From: Kordia sp. TARA_039_SRF
Lineage (GTDB): Bacteria; Bacteroidota; Bacteroidia; Flavobacteriales; Flavobacteriaceae
Reading direction: 5' to 3'
Assembly (NCBI GenBank): GCA_006383075.2
Contig: SMNH02000008.1
Coordinates: 1-64,000 of the forward strand
Length of the DNA: 64,000 bases
Shown here: in pieces, positions 7,941 to 17,831 of the stretch
Layout of the letters: each line of letters opens with the position of its first letter
How positions within the stretch are numbered: position 1 is the stretch's first letter
The notes under the pieces: model-generated
The model's database searches: none
What the model was told of the DNA's origin: nothing
What the model saw: the letters and a program-made list of their open reading frames with translations, nothing else
Position numbers and translations under genes: made by a program

Positions 7941-9785
7941 TTATAAACTTCCTTCCAAATCATCTTCCAACGAATTCATAAAAGCAATAATTGCCTTGAT
8001 TTCTTCTGGAGTTAATTCCAGCGCATCTGGCGGAAGTGTTTGGTTTTCCAATTCAATTCCGATTCCTGCGCCGCCACCGAGATTGTAAAATTTCAATACT
8101 TCTTCTAGCGTATCGTACACACCATTGTGCATGTATGGTGCCGTTTTAGAAATGTTTCGAATGGTAGGTGTTTTAAAAGCGTGTTTTTTTAATTCCGCTT
8201 GTGCGTAATTGTAACGTCCTAAATCATCATCTACAGTAGCATTTTTCCATGCTTTTGAATTTGGTACGCCCAAAACTTCCAATTCACTTTCGGCAAAAAA
8301 TGGCGGAACAGTTCCGTTAAACACAGGCGCAAAGTGGCACGTAGCACATTTTGCTTTTCCCATAAATAAATTAAAGCCCAATCGCTCTTCTTTGGTAAAG
8401 CTGTCTTCTTTTCCAGAAATATTTCTGTCAAATTTGGAGTTGAAAGGTGTTAATGTACGAATATAACTTGCAATTGCATTTCGAACTGATTTGTGATTGA
8501 TGCCTTGTTTGTACAATTTTTGAAAACGTGCTTTGTAACGTTCTGATTCAGTCAATTTTTCAATGATTTGCTCCGTATTAGCGTGAAATTCCTTTTCATT
8601 GTTGATAACATCCAAAATTTGATTTTCCAAATTATCAACACGTGCATCGTAAAACTGTGCTTTTTGAATGCCCGAATAGAGTAGCGTAGGCGAGTTGCGT
8701 TGTACAAAATTACCTTCGTTATCTTTTGAAAAACGCATGCCATCGGTAAACGCTTTTTCAGGTTGATGACAGGAAGCACAATTCATCGTTCCCGAATTGG
8801 AAAGTGAAGCGTCAAAGAATAAATCTTTTCCTAATTGTGAAATTTCATCAGATACTTTTGGACTGTGACTTGGTTTGAAAGCATTGATGTTGAACGTTGT
8901 TGCGTCGTAAAACGAGTCGATTCCGTAGTTGAGTTTTTGTTGTAACGGAAATTCCACTTGCCAATCGGTTACAGTTTGATTCCACAATGTGAGCATTGGA
9001 TGCAGATGATTTTTTATAAAACCATAACGGTCAAATGCATTAAAATTTTCTGTTTCTTCAAAGATGCGTTGCGCTTCTTGCAGTGCGAAAATCCAGCTTT
9101 GGTATAGTTTTGCATCACTAAATTGTGACTTGTAGAGGTGAAAATAATTTTCCAAACTCGCAAAAACTTCTTTATTTTCTGGTATTGAAAGCAATAGTAT
9201 AGGTGAATCAAATCCTGAAATTCCCATCGACATGACTCTGACCAAAGCTTGTCTTGTAAGCCATAAAAACTTATAATTGGTATGCTTCCGAATGGAATTG
9301 TGTTTTTGCTCCAATTGTAATTTATTGTAAATATCATTTGCGTACGCGTGAACTTTTACAGTATCCAATTCAGCTTCAGCAATCGCTTCTTCCAAGGCTT
9401 GAAAACCAGATGCTTCAATCACTTTTTCGGCATTGTCTCCTTCGTCTACTTTGGGTAAGTTAGCTTTGTTCAGTCCATAATAATTCGCACTATTATAAAA
9501 GGATAAAATCGGCTCCATGCGTTTGAAATCGCGTCGCGCCGCTTTAAAATAGTGCAAGATGCTGTCGTTGGAAGTCGCTTCGCGCAAAGCGTATATATCT
9601 GCCATACAATTTTTTAAATCGCTTGCATATTGCGCCTTTATAGTTTCTGTAATAGCATTGCTTTCGGTACTTGGAATTACAACCGTTTCCTCTGTATTTT
9701 TACAAGAAAACAATAGATGTATGCATAGCATAAAGAGGCTTACTTTACAAGCAGCCTCTTTAGCAAAATTGTTATTTTTAAACAT
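7941..9785 (-). CDS. Imelysin-like / di-haem cytochrome c peroxidase lipoprotein
   Basis: A 614-residue lipoprotein (LLFSCKN, lipobox Cys at about residue 28). Residues about 40-290 are all-helical and resemble the imelysin-like N-terminal domain attached to some peroxidases. Residues about 305-610 are a MauG/cytochrome c peroxidase domain with two haem c sites: CASCH (C336-H340) and CATCH (C480-H484). PTLLYSGIQ and TPTIRNISKTAPYMHNG are typical peroxidase segments. It would reduce peroxide, or oxidise a partner, in the periplasm. The start is 3 bases after the stop of the PhoX-like gene, so the two are one operon. Substrate unknown. Confidence 0.85.
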   Translation of the reverse strand: MFKNNNFAKEAACKVSLFMLCIHLLFSCKNTEETVVIPSTESNAITETIKAQYASDLKNCMADIYALREATSNDSILHYFKAARRDFKRMEPILSFYNSANYYGLNKANLPKVDEGDNAEKVIEASGFQALEEAIAEAELDTVKVHAYANDIYNKLQLEQKHNSIRKHTNYKFLWLTRQALVRVMSMGISGFDSPILLLSIPENKEVFASLENYFHLYKSQFSDAKLYQSWIFALQEAQRIFEETENFNAFDRYGFIKNHLHPMLTLWNQTVTDWQVEFPLQQKLNYGIDSFYDATTFNINAFKPSHSPKVSDEISQLGKDLFFDASLSNSGTMNCASCHQPEKAFTDGMRFSKDNEGNFVQRNSPTLLYSGIQKAQFYDARVDNLENQILDVINNEKEFHANTEQIIEKLTESERYKARFQKLYKQGINHKSVRNAIASYIRTLTPFNSKFDRNISGKEDSFTKEERLGFNLFMGKAKCATCHFAPVFNGTVPPFFAESELEVLGVPNSKAWKNATVDDDLGRYNYAQAELKKHAFKTPTIRNISKTAPYMHNGVYDTLEEVLKFYNLGGGAGIGIELENQTLPPDALELTPEEIKAIIAFMNSLEDDLEGSL

Positions 9786-9788
9786 GAT

Positions 9789-11255
9789 TTATCGTGCAAG
9801 TCCTTTTACTACTAATAAAATACTTCCTTCGTTAGAACTGTTCGCATCAGTTCCTGCATTGTCAGGATTTAAGAAGGCATCATTTTTCCATGAGTGCGCT
9901 TGTTGAATGAGTAAGAAAGTATCTGGCTCACCAATTACATCCGATATATCAATCATTCCTGTCAATTCCCAACGTCCCCAACGGTCGTCAAAGCTCGCAT
10001 ATCCATTGTCTACCGCTTCTACAGTTCTGTGTGCAGATTCTAACACAACTTTAAAATCGCCAGTATTGAGGTCGTATTGGTATAAATAGGCATCGTGTTG
10101 TTTTACCATATCGTCTACATATCCGTTTGGATCTTCTTGAATGTACGCATAGTTTTCAGTTACTAAGATGTTGTCTGGACTGTGGAATGTTTTAGCTTTT
10201 CCAGCCAAATCGTCGCCATTAAGCACTAAAGTTAATTTCCCTGTTAACGGATTGTTTTCGTCTAAAACGAGTTTGTAGGTACGACCATATTTTGTTCTGG
10301 TGTCAGAGTTAGATGTGTGTCCTGTAGCATTGAAATAGATTTCTCTGTTTGCTGCGGCAGAACCTTTTCTGTAATCGATATCTTCTACACGGTTAAATGC
10401 CATCACGCCTTTTGCTATGCTTTCGTTGTTTAATTCGTTGTAGGTTGTTTGCTCTAATTGAACAAATTCTACATTGTACTCAGTTCCTGTGATTAAATCA
10501 TTGTCTGTAATGGTTCCGTCACCCACTTTGAGTCCGTATAAGTTTCCACCGTGTAAATCTCCTACGGTATTTGAAACGTACATAGCTAATTGTCCACCAG
10601 CATCGCCGCGACTGTCATCACCAATCATCACAACGGTTTTGTTTGGATAGGCATCTTTTCCAAGTGCAACTGCGTTTTCAATGGTCCATTGTCCCATAGC
10701 AGGCAATACTTCCGCAATGCTTGCATCATTAGCAGATTTGTATGGATCAACCACAAAAACATTGTTTGTTGGCATTGCGCCCCATTCGCCACCACTTAAA
10801 TATACAGGTCCAAAACCATGTTCTTCTGGCGTGATTAAACTTCCAGAGCATTGTGCGGTATTTCCTGTTGCTTCAGAGTTTAAAATGTATTCTCCTTTAA
10901 CTGGTTTGAATGTTTCATCTAAGGTAATGCGTGCAATTGAGTAGTCAGCTTCAATATTATTGATAAGCGTAAATGTTCCATCTTGGTTTCTCAACAATCC
11001 ACAGCCATCAGCCATACTTCCGTATACAAAGTTTGGCGATTGCTCTAAAGCATCTTCCGAACTTAAAATGCTGTATACTTCTATGTTATTAAATTCCGAT
11101 TGCTTTGTAACAAAAGCAGGTGTTGTAGAGTGATTTTTAAGGTCAATAACACTATTATTTTCTCCAGGAAGCGTTATTGTTCCGTTGTCGTCACTATCAC
11201 ATGCAGCAAAAGTTATCAATCCTGCGAGTGCTAAAATTTTTGAAATGGTTTTCAT
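9789..11255 (-). CDS. PhoX-like (DUF839) lipoprotein
   Basis: A 488-residue lipoprotein (LITFAACDSDD, lipobox Cys at 20). The body looks like a beta-propeller of the DUF839/PhoX type. Segments supporting this are GDDSRGDAGGQLAMYVS, MAFNRVEDIDY (metal-site region), EIYFNATG and SPDNILVTENYAYIQED. PhoX enzymes are Ca/Fe-dependent phosphatases, but many DUF839 lipoproteins have no shown activity. It is the first gene of the operon with the cytochrome c peroxidase 3 bases downstream, which suggests a joint periplasmic role rather than simple phosphate scavenging. The match is by motif memory only. Confidence 0.6.
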   Translation of the reverse strand: MKTISKILALAGLITFAACDSDDNGTITLPGENNSVIDLKNHSTTPAFVTKQSEFNNIEVYSILSSEDALEQSPNFVYGSMADGCGLLRNQDGTFTLINNIEADYSIARITLDETFKPVKGEYILNSEATGNTAQCSGSLITPEEHGFGPVYLSGGEWGAMPTNNVFVVDPYKSANDASIAEVLPAMGQWTIENAVALGKDAYPNKTVVMIGDDSRGDAGGQLAMYVSNTVGDLHGGNLYGLKVGDGTITDNDLITGTEYNVEFVQLEQTTYNELNNESIAKGVMAFNRVEDIDYRKGSAAANREIYFNATGHTSNSDTRTKYGRTYKLVLDENNPLTGKLTLVLNGDDLAGKAKTFHSPDNILVTENYAYIQEDPNGYVDDMVKQHDAYLYQYDLNTGDFKVVLESAHRTVEAVDNGYASFDDRWGRWELTGMIDISDVIGEPDTFLLIQQAHSWKNDAFLNPDNAGTDANSSNEGSILLVVKGLAR

Positions 11256-11447
11256 TGATTTGTTAGTTTGCGATTTTTTGTTTCGTCAAAACTATCAATG
11301 TTGTGTTAGTGAATTTTTAGCCAAATATTGTTTTACGATTACTTGTATATTAAGTTAAGGTTTCGAGTTTAAGTTTGTATAAAATTACCATGAAGCTGTT
11401 GGTAGCGTTTGTATTTTTTTATTTTATAGTGTTTGCCTTCGTAGATT

Positions 11448-12014
11448 TTACTCTGTAAAGGTTATTGGATTTGTGGTACGAACTAGTTCTTCACCATTTT
11501 CAAATACAACAGTAAAAGTAAAACTTGCGGTTGTTTCGGCAGGAATTTCAGTATCAAACGAAAGATTGTAATCGAGATCCGATAAATCACTATTCAATTT
11601 TAGTAAAAACTCGTTCATGGAATGTTGCACGTCATCTTCATATTGAAACTCCACCAACACACGTTCGTTTAACGATTCTCCAGCAGGAATGCCAAACAAC
11701 GGAACATTGGCAGTAAGTGTAATTTCTTCAACATGATTGATAAAAGTATAATCATCCATGCAAGAAGTAGCGTAAGCTGTAGGAATAAAGCCTGATTTTG
11801 TAGATAGAAGTGAGGCTAGCTCGTATCTATAATAAGGAGTTAGCAGCAAATTAAAATCAGTGTTTGAGGCGGTTGTATTGTCATCATCGCCCAAATCTTC
11901 AGCCGAAAATTCAAAGGATTGCATATTGACATTAAATTCGTCGCCACAACAAGCGTATAAGAAAATCTGAGCTATAAAAACAAGCATAAAGATTTTAAAG
12001 ACTTTACTTTTCAT
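11448..12014 (-). CDS. Lipoprotein of unknown function
   Basis: A 188-residue protein with a lipoprotein signal (IFLYACCGDEF, two adjacent Cys at about 22-23). The mature part is acidic, with a low-complexity EDLGDDDNTTASNTD stretch near residues 40-55 and later beta-rich segments (EEITLTANVPL, TASFTFTVVFENGE) like an immunoglobulin-type fold. I do not recognise the family firmly. It is transcribed in the same direction as the PhoX-like operon but lies 192 bases upstream, so it probably has its own promoter. Confidence 0.65.
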   Translation of the reverse strand: MKSKVFKIFMLVFIAQIFLYACCGDEFNVNMQSFEFSAEDLGDDDNTTASNTDFNLLLTPYYRYELASLLSTKSGFIPTAYATSCMDDYTFINHVEEITLTANVPLFGIPAGESLNERVLVEFQYEDDVQHSMNEFLLKLNSDLSDLDYNLSFDTEIPAETTASFTFTVVFENGEELVRTTNPITFTE

Positions 12015-12369
12015 GTTTTACGTTTTTAATGTAGATGCAATATTGTGGAAAAGGTTGCGTACGTTGAAATTCTAAATTTTAAATGTAAAAGTGTTTTTTC
12101 ATATTCAGCTTAAATATATTGGGCTAGGCGTTATTGTGTTTTTAAGAAGTTAGCTATTAGTACTGATTATTGAGAATTTTTTAAAATAAAATAATAAAAT
12201 TCCAAAGCGTCACTTCGAGTGAAATTTTGAAAAGATTTAGTATCGAGAAGTGCTTAGTTATTTTATATTCACTTGAAGTTTCAAAGCTGTTCTCGATACA
12301 ATTTTTCTACGAAAAATCACTCGAACTGACGCTCTGTTATACCAACACCTAACACCTAAAACCAAACAC
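12015..12369. other. Spacer with palindromic element and CA-rich low-complexity tail
   Basis: No gene seen. It contains the most complete copy of family A (12207-12332) and, just before the stop of the ABC gene, a CCTAA/CCAAAC-rich stretch (about 12340-12373) with the repeated phrase ACACCTAA. Confidence 0.6.
12207..12332. repeat. Palindromic element, family A copy 2 (most complete)
   Basis: A 126-base element whose ends are inverted repeats: GCGTCACTTCGAGTGA (12207-12222) and TCACTCGAACTGACGC (12317-12332), pairing at 15 of 16 positions. A second inner pair, GTATCGAGA and TCTCGATAC, extends the structure. It has no open frame. Other copies are at about 4004 and, degenerate, at 59179. Confidence 0.75.
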
Positions 12370-13032
12370 CTAATCAACAATATCTCCATCACGCATTTCA
12401 ATGGTTCTATCTGCCATTTCTGCGAGTTCTTTGTTGTGGGTTACGATAACGAAGGTTTGTCCAAATTCTTCACGAAGTTTAAAGAAAAGATTGTGTAAGT
12501 TTTCTGCCGATTCAGAATCTAAATTTCCACTAGGTTCGTCCGCAAAAATGATGGAAGGTTTGTTCATCAACGCTCTAGCAACGGCAACGCGTTGTTGTTC
12601 GCCGCCCGAAAGTTCATTGGGTTTGTGGTGGTAACGGTTTGCCAATCCTAAAAAATCTAGCAATTCTTTGGCTCTTTTTTCGGCATACGCTTTGTCTTTA
12701 TGTTGAATAAATGCTGGAATACACACATTTTCAATCGCGGTAAATTCGGGAAGCAATTGATGAAACTGAAAAATAAATCCAATATGGTCGTTGCGAAACT
12801 TTGCCAGTTCTTTTTCGGAAAGCTGTTCGGTTTTTACACCATTGATAACAAGTGAACTATCGTTGCTGGGCGACATTTTATCCAGCGTTCCTAAAATTTG
12901 TAATAACGTAGTTTTTCCCGCGCCAGAAGCACCAATAATGGATACAATTTCGCCTTTTTCAATCTGCAAATTAATGCCTTTTAAGACTTCCAAATCGCCG
13001 TATTGCTTGCGTATATTTTTTGCTGTAATCAT
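12370..13032 (-). CDS. ABC transporter ATPase, LolD/MacB type
   Basis: A 220-residue ATPase with Walker [11 protein letters not shown]-loop [14 protein letters not shown], signature LSGGEQQR, Walker [14 protein letters not shown] and switch His in IVTHNKELA. The subfamily ([16 protein letters not shown]-like region and the length) is that of LolD/MacB ATPases, which power extraction of lipoproteins from the inner membrane or efflux. No permease gene is next to it, so the partner must be encoded elsewhere, as is common for lolD in Bacteroidota. Confidence 0.85.
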   Translation of the reverse strand: MITAKNIRKQYGDLEVLKGINLQIEKGEIVSIIGASGAGKTTLLQILGTLDKMSPSNDSSLVINGVKTEQLSEKELAKFRNDHIGFIFQFHQLLPEFTAIENVCIPAFIQHKDKAYAEKRAKELLDFLGLANRYHHKPNELSGGEQQRVAVARALMNKPSIIFADEPSGNLDSESAENLHNLFFKLREEFGQTFVIVTHNKELAEMADRTIEMRDGDIVD

Positions 13033-13083
13033 TCAAAAAGTGTAATAGGCGTAAATGTACTATTTAATGCGCTGTTGCACAAT

Positions 13084-15564
13084 TTATGAGCTGATATTTG
13101 TTGTTCTTTTTCTACGCTTAAAAAGACTTTTGACATTGTTGAAGTCAATAAAATATACCAAACGGATAGATAAAGTATGATCAATCGGTTCGTCGAACAA
13201 TCTGTTTAAACTGTCAAAGTACGTAGCCTTAGAAGCTTCTGTCTGATTGAAAATTTGATTTCTATACAATGCAGTTAAAAAGCTTCCAGGACCAAATTGC
13301 CATGTATAACTCAAATCTAAATTCCAAGTGCTAAAATTGACGTTGGAATTTCCCAAACCAAGCGTTTCAAAGGAACTTGACGATTGTACGACACGACCAT
13401 TTTCCTGCAAAAAGTATGGTGTATCGTCATAATCAACCGTAGTCCAATAGTTTCTAAAAGTCAAATTAAGCGCATGCAAAGCATTGAAGCTGTAATTGGC
13501 AGAAATACTGTTGACCAATTCAATTTGGTCGCGTTGTCCGAAAATAATTTCACCATCCAAATCATTAGAATCGTTGGCGTAACCTCTTCGGTTGTTTTCT
13601 ACATTTAGTGACGAACTGTATACCAAAATACACTTATCATTCACACGAACTCTAGGTTCTACACGCACGCGGTATCTGGCAAATCCTTGCTCATCTTCAA
13701 AAAATGTGGCAAAATTAGCATTCAAATCCAGCGCAAAGGTTTTGTTATAGTCTGTAGAAATAAATCCGCCAGCATAAAATTCGTTTTCTCGAATAAAGAA
13801 ACGTCTATTTTCAAAATCGCGCGGCTCAAAATAATCGTATTGTTTTCCTGGCGCAAAGCTAGCATCGGCACCAAAAGCCATCAAACTTTTCTTTGCTACC
13901 GCAAATACATTTACGCCAAAATTTGTTCCTGTAAACACATTCGGATCGTACAAACGATTGTAATTTACCCACGAATTGATTCTAAAATTATTCAGCTTTT
14001 CCGTCGGTTCAAAAATTTGGTATGATGCATCAATTCCAAAGTTGTTGAAATTGTTTCGAAAGTTCAATCCTAAATCGTTGATGTCGTATTTGGTATTCGA
14101 AAAACTGTGGTCAAAACTGTACCTAAATTTTCCGTTGATTTTACGAATGGCAAAAAATGAATTCAATCCAGTTTCCGTGCCTGTTGGGAGATTTCGATTG
14201 CTCATTCGCAAGCGTGCATCAACGCCAATGGTATTTTTTTTGTTGACTAAATCTGCCACAATTCCAGTTACATTAGCGTCTCTAAAACCGCTTCCATCAC
14301 GCGTAACGTTTGTATTGATAAGACTGATAGACGAATTTTGATTGAACTGTTGGTCAACTACCAAAATATTATAATTGGTCAACGGTTCTACAACTTCTTG
14401 TCGAAATTCGCCCGTATCGTTATTTCGAACAGTTGCTTTGGTAACTTCGGTAATAGCGTTAAAAAAGCCAATTCCCAAGCCATCTTTGGTACGCCCAGAA
14501 ACTTTGATAGCGTTGATTAATTTTACTTTTTCTGGCGAATTTACCAATTCTTCATTATCGGCCAACTCTACATCTCCAGAAGGCGCATTTCCAATACGAC
14601 GCGAAAAGAATAAATTTCCTTTATTAAACAAATCGACGCCTTCGGTAAAAAATTGCCGTTGCTCGGAAAACGTTTGTTCAAAAGGTCCCAAGTTCAGTTG
14701 CAGATTGTCAAATCCAGCTTGACTGAAATCGGGCACGAGCGTAGCATCTAGCGTAAAATTTTCGGTAATTCCATACTTTACGTCCATTCCAAAATTATAT
14801 TCATCTGTCGTAACGCCATCAAACGAATTGATAACGGTAGACGCAAACGGATATAAAATTAAACGTGTCGGCGGCTGAATGTCTCGCAAACCTCTCATTT
14901 CTCCCGCGTACAAGCCAATATACCCTTTCGTAGGATCAAACGGATTCCATGTATATTGCTTTCGTGTTTTTCGAAATTGTCGGTGAAATTGAATTCCCCA
15001 AGTTGGATCTTCTTGATTGGTAAAACGAAGTGCACGATACGGAATTTTCACTTCAACAATCCAACCGTCAGCCACAACTTTCGTAGCATTTTGCCAAACG
15101 GCATTCCAGCTATAATCTTCTCCAATAGACGGATTGGCAATCGCATCTGCTTGTCCGCCATTAGGAAACACTACAAAATATGTATCATTTTGTCCGTCAT
15201 TATTCGGATTAATCGCGATGATAAAAAAGTCATTAATTCCAAAATTATCACGACTTGTAAACTGACGCATGATATCTTCAGGCTTATCACGCAAATACGC
15301 AGCTACATAAATTGCTTTATCGTCGTACGTCATTTTTACCGTGGTTTTCTGATAATCGGGAAGTGCATTTCCAATGGCTGGTCGAAACTGTACAAAATCT
15401 GTAGCTACATCGGCATTTTTCCAAACGTCATCGTCTAAAACACCATCAATTTTTGGCGGAGTTGTTGTACGTTTAATATTGTATGTTTTTTTTGAAATAC
15501 TATCTTGAGCAATGCAATTTATAGTAAAAGAGAAAAGTAGTACGAATACTAAAAAACGGCTCAT
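13084..15564 (-). CDS. DUF5916 outer-membrane protein with CBM9-like N-terminus
   Basis: An 826-residue exported protein (signal to about residue 20, INCIAQ). Residues about 28-240 form a carbohydrate-binding family 9-like domain (PPKIDGVLDDDVWKNA, GWIVEVKIPYRALRF, WGIQFHRQFRK). The rest, DUF5916, has alternating strands and ends FIDFNNVKSLFKRRK, as expected for an outer-membrane beta-barrel. The family is widespread in Bacteroidota. Substrate and role are not known to me. It stands as a single gene divergent from folE, with about 210 bases between them. Confidence 0.8.
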   Translation of the reverse strand: MSRFLVFVLLFSFTINCIAQDSISKKTYNIKRTTTPPKIDGVLDDDVWKNADVATDFVQFRPAIGNALPDYQKTTVKMTYDDKAIYVAAYLRDKPEDIMRQFTSRDNFGINDFFIIAINPNNDGQNDTYFVVFPNGGQADAIANPSIGEDYSWNAVWQNATKVVADGWIVEVKIPYRALRFTNQEDPTWGIQFHRQFRKTRKQYTWNPFDPTKGYIGLYAGEMRGLRDIQPPTRLILYPFASTVINSFDGVTTDEYNFGMDVKYGITENFTLDATLVPDFSQAGFDNLQLNLGPFEQTFSEQRQFFTEGVDLFNKGNLFFSRRIGNAPSGDVELADNEELVNSPEKVKLINAIKVSGRTKDGLGIGFFNAITEVTKATVRNNDTGEFRQEVVEPLTNYNILVVDQQFNQNSSISLINTNVTRDGSGFRDANVTGIVADLVNKKNTIGVDARLRMSNRNLPTGTETGLNSFFAIRKINGKFRYSFDHSFSNTKYDINDLGLNFRNNFNNFGIDASYQIFEPTEKLNNFRINSWVNYNRLYDPNVFTGTNFGVNVFAVAKKSLMAFGADASFAPGKQYDYFEPRDFENRRFFIRENEFYAGGFISTDYNKTFALDLNANFATFFEDEQGFARYRVRVEPRVRVNDKCILVYSSSLNVENNRRGYANDSNDLDGEIIFGQRDQIELVNSISANYSFNALHALNLTFRNYWTTVDYDDTPYFLQENGRVVQSSSSFETLGLGNSNVNFSTWNLDLSYTWQFGPGSFLTALYRNQIFNQTEASKATYFDSLNRLFDEPIDHTLSIRLVYFIDFNNVKSLFKRRKRTTNISS

Positions 15565-15721
15565 TTCTTTGTTTTTTTGATTGAAGTTGTCTTAAAGATT
15601 AAGGGAAATACGGTTTGTTACAGTAAGACATCGCAAAGCTACCGCGAACCTTCACTTTATTATCCTAAAAAAAAGTTAAATCTCACGTAAAAAAATGACA
15701 ATACGGATGATTCTTGTGAGT

Positions 15722-15749
15722 TTGATTGGATTTTTTTTAAGTATCTTTA
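15722..15749 (+). promoter_or_regulatory. Promoter of folE
   Basis: TTG at 15722-15724 (within TTTG), a 17-base spacer rich in T, and TATCTTTA at 15742-15749, one mismatch to TAnnTTTG. It ends 28 bases before ATG 15778. Confidence 0.6.
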
Positions 15750-15777
15750 ACCGATTTGAAAAATTGAAAGAAAAAGC

Positions 15778-16374
15778 ATGTCTTATAGAAAACTAGAAGA
15801 ATACGACTTACAAGTAACTAACGAAGTAAAAAATAGATATAAAACCATTATAGAAGAATTGGGCGAAGACACCAATAGAGAAGGCTTGTTAAAAACGCCT
15901 GAACGTGCCGCAAAAGCGATGCAATTTTTAACGCAAGGATATGATATGGACGCTGCCGAAATTTTAAAAGGAGCCATGTTTGCGGAAGATTATAACGAAA
16001 TGGTGATTGTAAAAGATATAGAGTTGTATTCGTTGTGTGAACATCATATTTTGCCGTTTTTCGGGAAAGCGCATATTGCGTACATTCCGAATGGACATAT
16101 TGTAGGATTGAGCAAATTACCTCGTGTCGTGGATGTTTTTGCGAGACGATTGCAAGTGCAAGAACGCTTAACGCACGATATTTTAGAATGTATCAACAAT
16201 ACGCTAAAGCCAAAAGGTGTTGCTGTTGTGATAGAAGCTTCTCACATGTGTATGATGATGCGCGGTGTACAAAAACAAAATTCCGTGACCACAACTTCAG
16301 GATTTCGTGGAGCCTTTGAAAGTATGGAAACACGCAACGAATTCTTAAAACTTATTAGTTCCGATTTATCATAA
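15778..16374 (+). CDS. folE: GTP cyclohydrolase I
   Basis: A 198-residue enzyme that converts GTP to dihydroneopterin triphosphate, the first step of folate and pterin synthesis. The family core is complete: TPERAAKAM near residue 40, zinc ligands in SLCEHH and in [35 protein letters not shown], and QERLT for oligomer and substrate contacts. The C-terminal NEFLKLI is usual. ATG 15778 follows a good promoter and is the natural start. A DUF885 peptidase gene follows after 9 bases and may be co-transcribed, though no functional link is evident. Confidence 0.95.
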   Translation: MSYRKLEEYDLQVTNEVKNRYKTIIEELGEDTNREGLLKTPERAAKAMQFLTQGYDMDAAEILKGAMFAEDYNEMVIVKDIELYSLCEHHILPFFGKAHIAYIPNGHIVGLSKLPRVVDVFARRLQVQERLTHDILECINNTLKPKGVAVVIEASHMCMMMRGVQKQNSVTTTSGFRGAFESMETRNEFLKLISSDLS

Positions 16375-16383
16375 AAAGTACGT

Positions 16384-17700
16384 TTGAAAAACTTTAAAAA
16401 CATATTCTTTTTCTTCCTGTTGGGGCAAATTATTGTCTTTGGACAAAATGCTACAATGGACTGGAAAACCTTTGAAACTTCTTTTGCAAAAGACTTTCAA
16501 CGCTTGTACATTTCTGAATTGCGAATTTCATACATTGACAATTTAGAACTCATTCAAAGCAGGCGCAATGTAGACAAGCAAGAAAAAGTACTACTTCACT
16601 ATCAAAAAGCATTACAAGCCATTGACACAAAAGCGTTGACCAAAGCAGAAAAGTTAGACTATGCGTTGGCATCGTATGAAATCAATTTGCATTTAGAGCG
16701 CGTAGCACTTGAAAAACAATGGTTGGAACTAAAACCGAGAAGAATTCCCAAAGACGGACTGAAATATGTACCTATGGGAAAAGAGTGGTACGTCTATTTT
16801 CTCAAAAAATGGGTAGATGTAAAAGCGACACCAGAAGCTATTTTCCAATTTGGATTGTCGGAAATCAATCGTGCCAAAAAAGCAATGAAAGCCATTGAAG
16901 AAGCTTCTGGTTTGGATAGTGTAGCGTTTCAAAAATATATAAACGATGCGCGTTTTTTCCACACAGATGTTTCTAGCATTCAACAAGGTTTTGAAACGTA
17001 TAAAAAAGCAATTTTACCCAACTTGATTGGCTATTTTCCAAAAGTACATCAATTGCCAGACGTGAAAATTGAAGAAGGTAAAAACGAAATGTATGCGCAA
17101 GTGCCAGCATATTACAACGAATTTGAAAGAACGTTTTATTATAACTTTTTTGATAAACCATTTAACAAACGACAAGTCGCTTGGATTTACATGCACGAAG
17201 CCGTTCCAGGACATCATTATCAAATACAATACGAAGCGCAATTGGAAAAAACGCCTATTCAACAGCTATTTTCATACAACGGTTACCGCGAAGGTTGGGC
17301 GGCGTATGTAGAAGAGTTGATATACGAATTCGGTCCAGAAACCACGAAATATGATGCGTTGGGCAAATGGGAATGGGATATTATTCGTTCTGTACGTGTT
17401 GCGATGGATGTTGGATTGAACTATTACGATTGGAGCGACGAAAAAGCGCTCGAATTCTGGCAACAACACATTCAAGGAAAAGATGATATTGCGCGGCGAG
17501 AAATCAATCGGATGAAACAATGGCCAGCACAAGTCATCACGTATAAATATGGCGCGAATCAAATTTTACAATGGAAAGCTGCATTGGAAGCTACGTTGCC
17601 AAATGAAAAGGAATTTCCTTGGTTGGCGTTTCACACCAAAATTCTTCAAAATGGCGCGTTGCCTTTTTCGGTTTTAGACGCTGAGGTTTTTGGGAATTAA
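16384..17700 (+). CDS. DUF885 family peptidase-like protein
   Basis: A 438-residue exported protein of the DUF885 family, helical metallopeptidase-like proteins. The zinc-site motif HEAVPGHHYQ lies at about residue 271, and the downstream GYREGWAAYVEEL provides the usual third-ligand Glu. The TTG at 16384 is taken as start because it gives a proper signal peptide (MKNFKNIFFFFLLGQIIVFGQ-type); no ATG fits. It lies 9 bases after folE. Probably periplasmic. The substrate is unknown. Confidence 0.8.
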   Translation: MKNFKNIFFFFLLGQIIVFGQNATMDWKTFETSFAKDFQRLYISELRISYIDNLELIQSRRNVDKQEKVLLHYQKALQAIDTKALTKAEKLDYALASYEINLHLERVALEKQWLELKPRRIPKDGLKYVPMGKEWYVYFLKKWVDVKATPEAIFQFGLSEINRAKKAMKAIEEASGLDSVAFQKYINDARFFHTDVSSIQQGFETYKKAILPNLIGYFPKVHQLPDVKIEEGKNEMYAQVPAYYNEFERTFYYNFFDKPFNKRQVAWIYMHEAVPGHHYQIQYEAQLEKTPIQQLFSYNGYREGWAAYVEELIYEFGPETTKYDALGKWEWDIIRSVRVAMDVGLNYYDWSDEKALEFWQQHIQGKDDIARREINRMKQWPAQVITYKYGANQILQWKAALEATLPNEKEFPWLAFHTKILQNGALPFSVLDAEVFGN

Positions 17701-17831
17701 CGCAATTCGGCTATGATTTGCCGTGTTTTCAAGGCGAAATATCACTAAAATGTATTACAATTTATTTTTTAAAGATGCTATAAGGACGTTGTTAATAGTG
17801 TCATTCGCGAATATTGTGTAGGTTTGTAGGT

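Noticed and set aside
14956-15438. Open frame of 160 codons on the plus strand within the DUF5916 gene
   Set aside because: Antisense to clear coding sequence with signal peptide and domain motifs; composition unlike a real protein.
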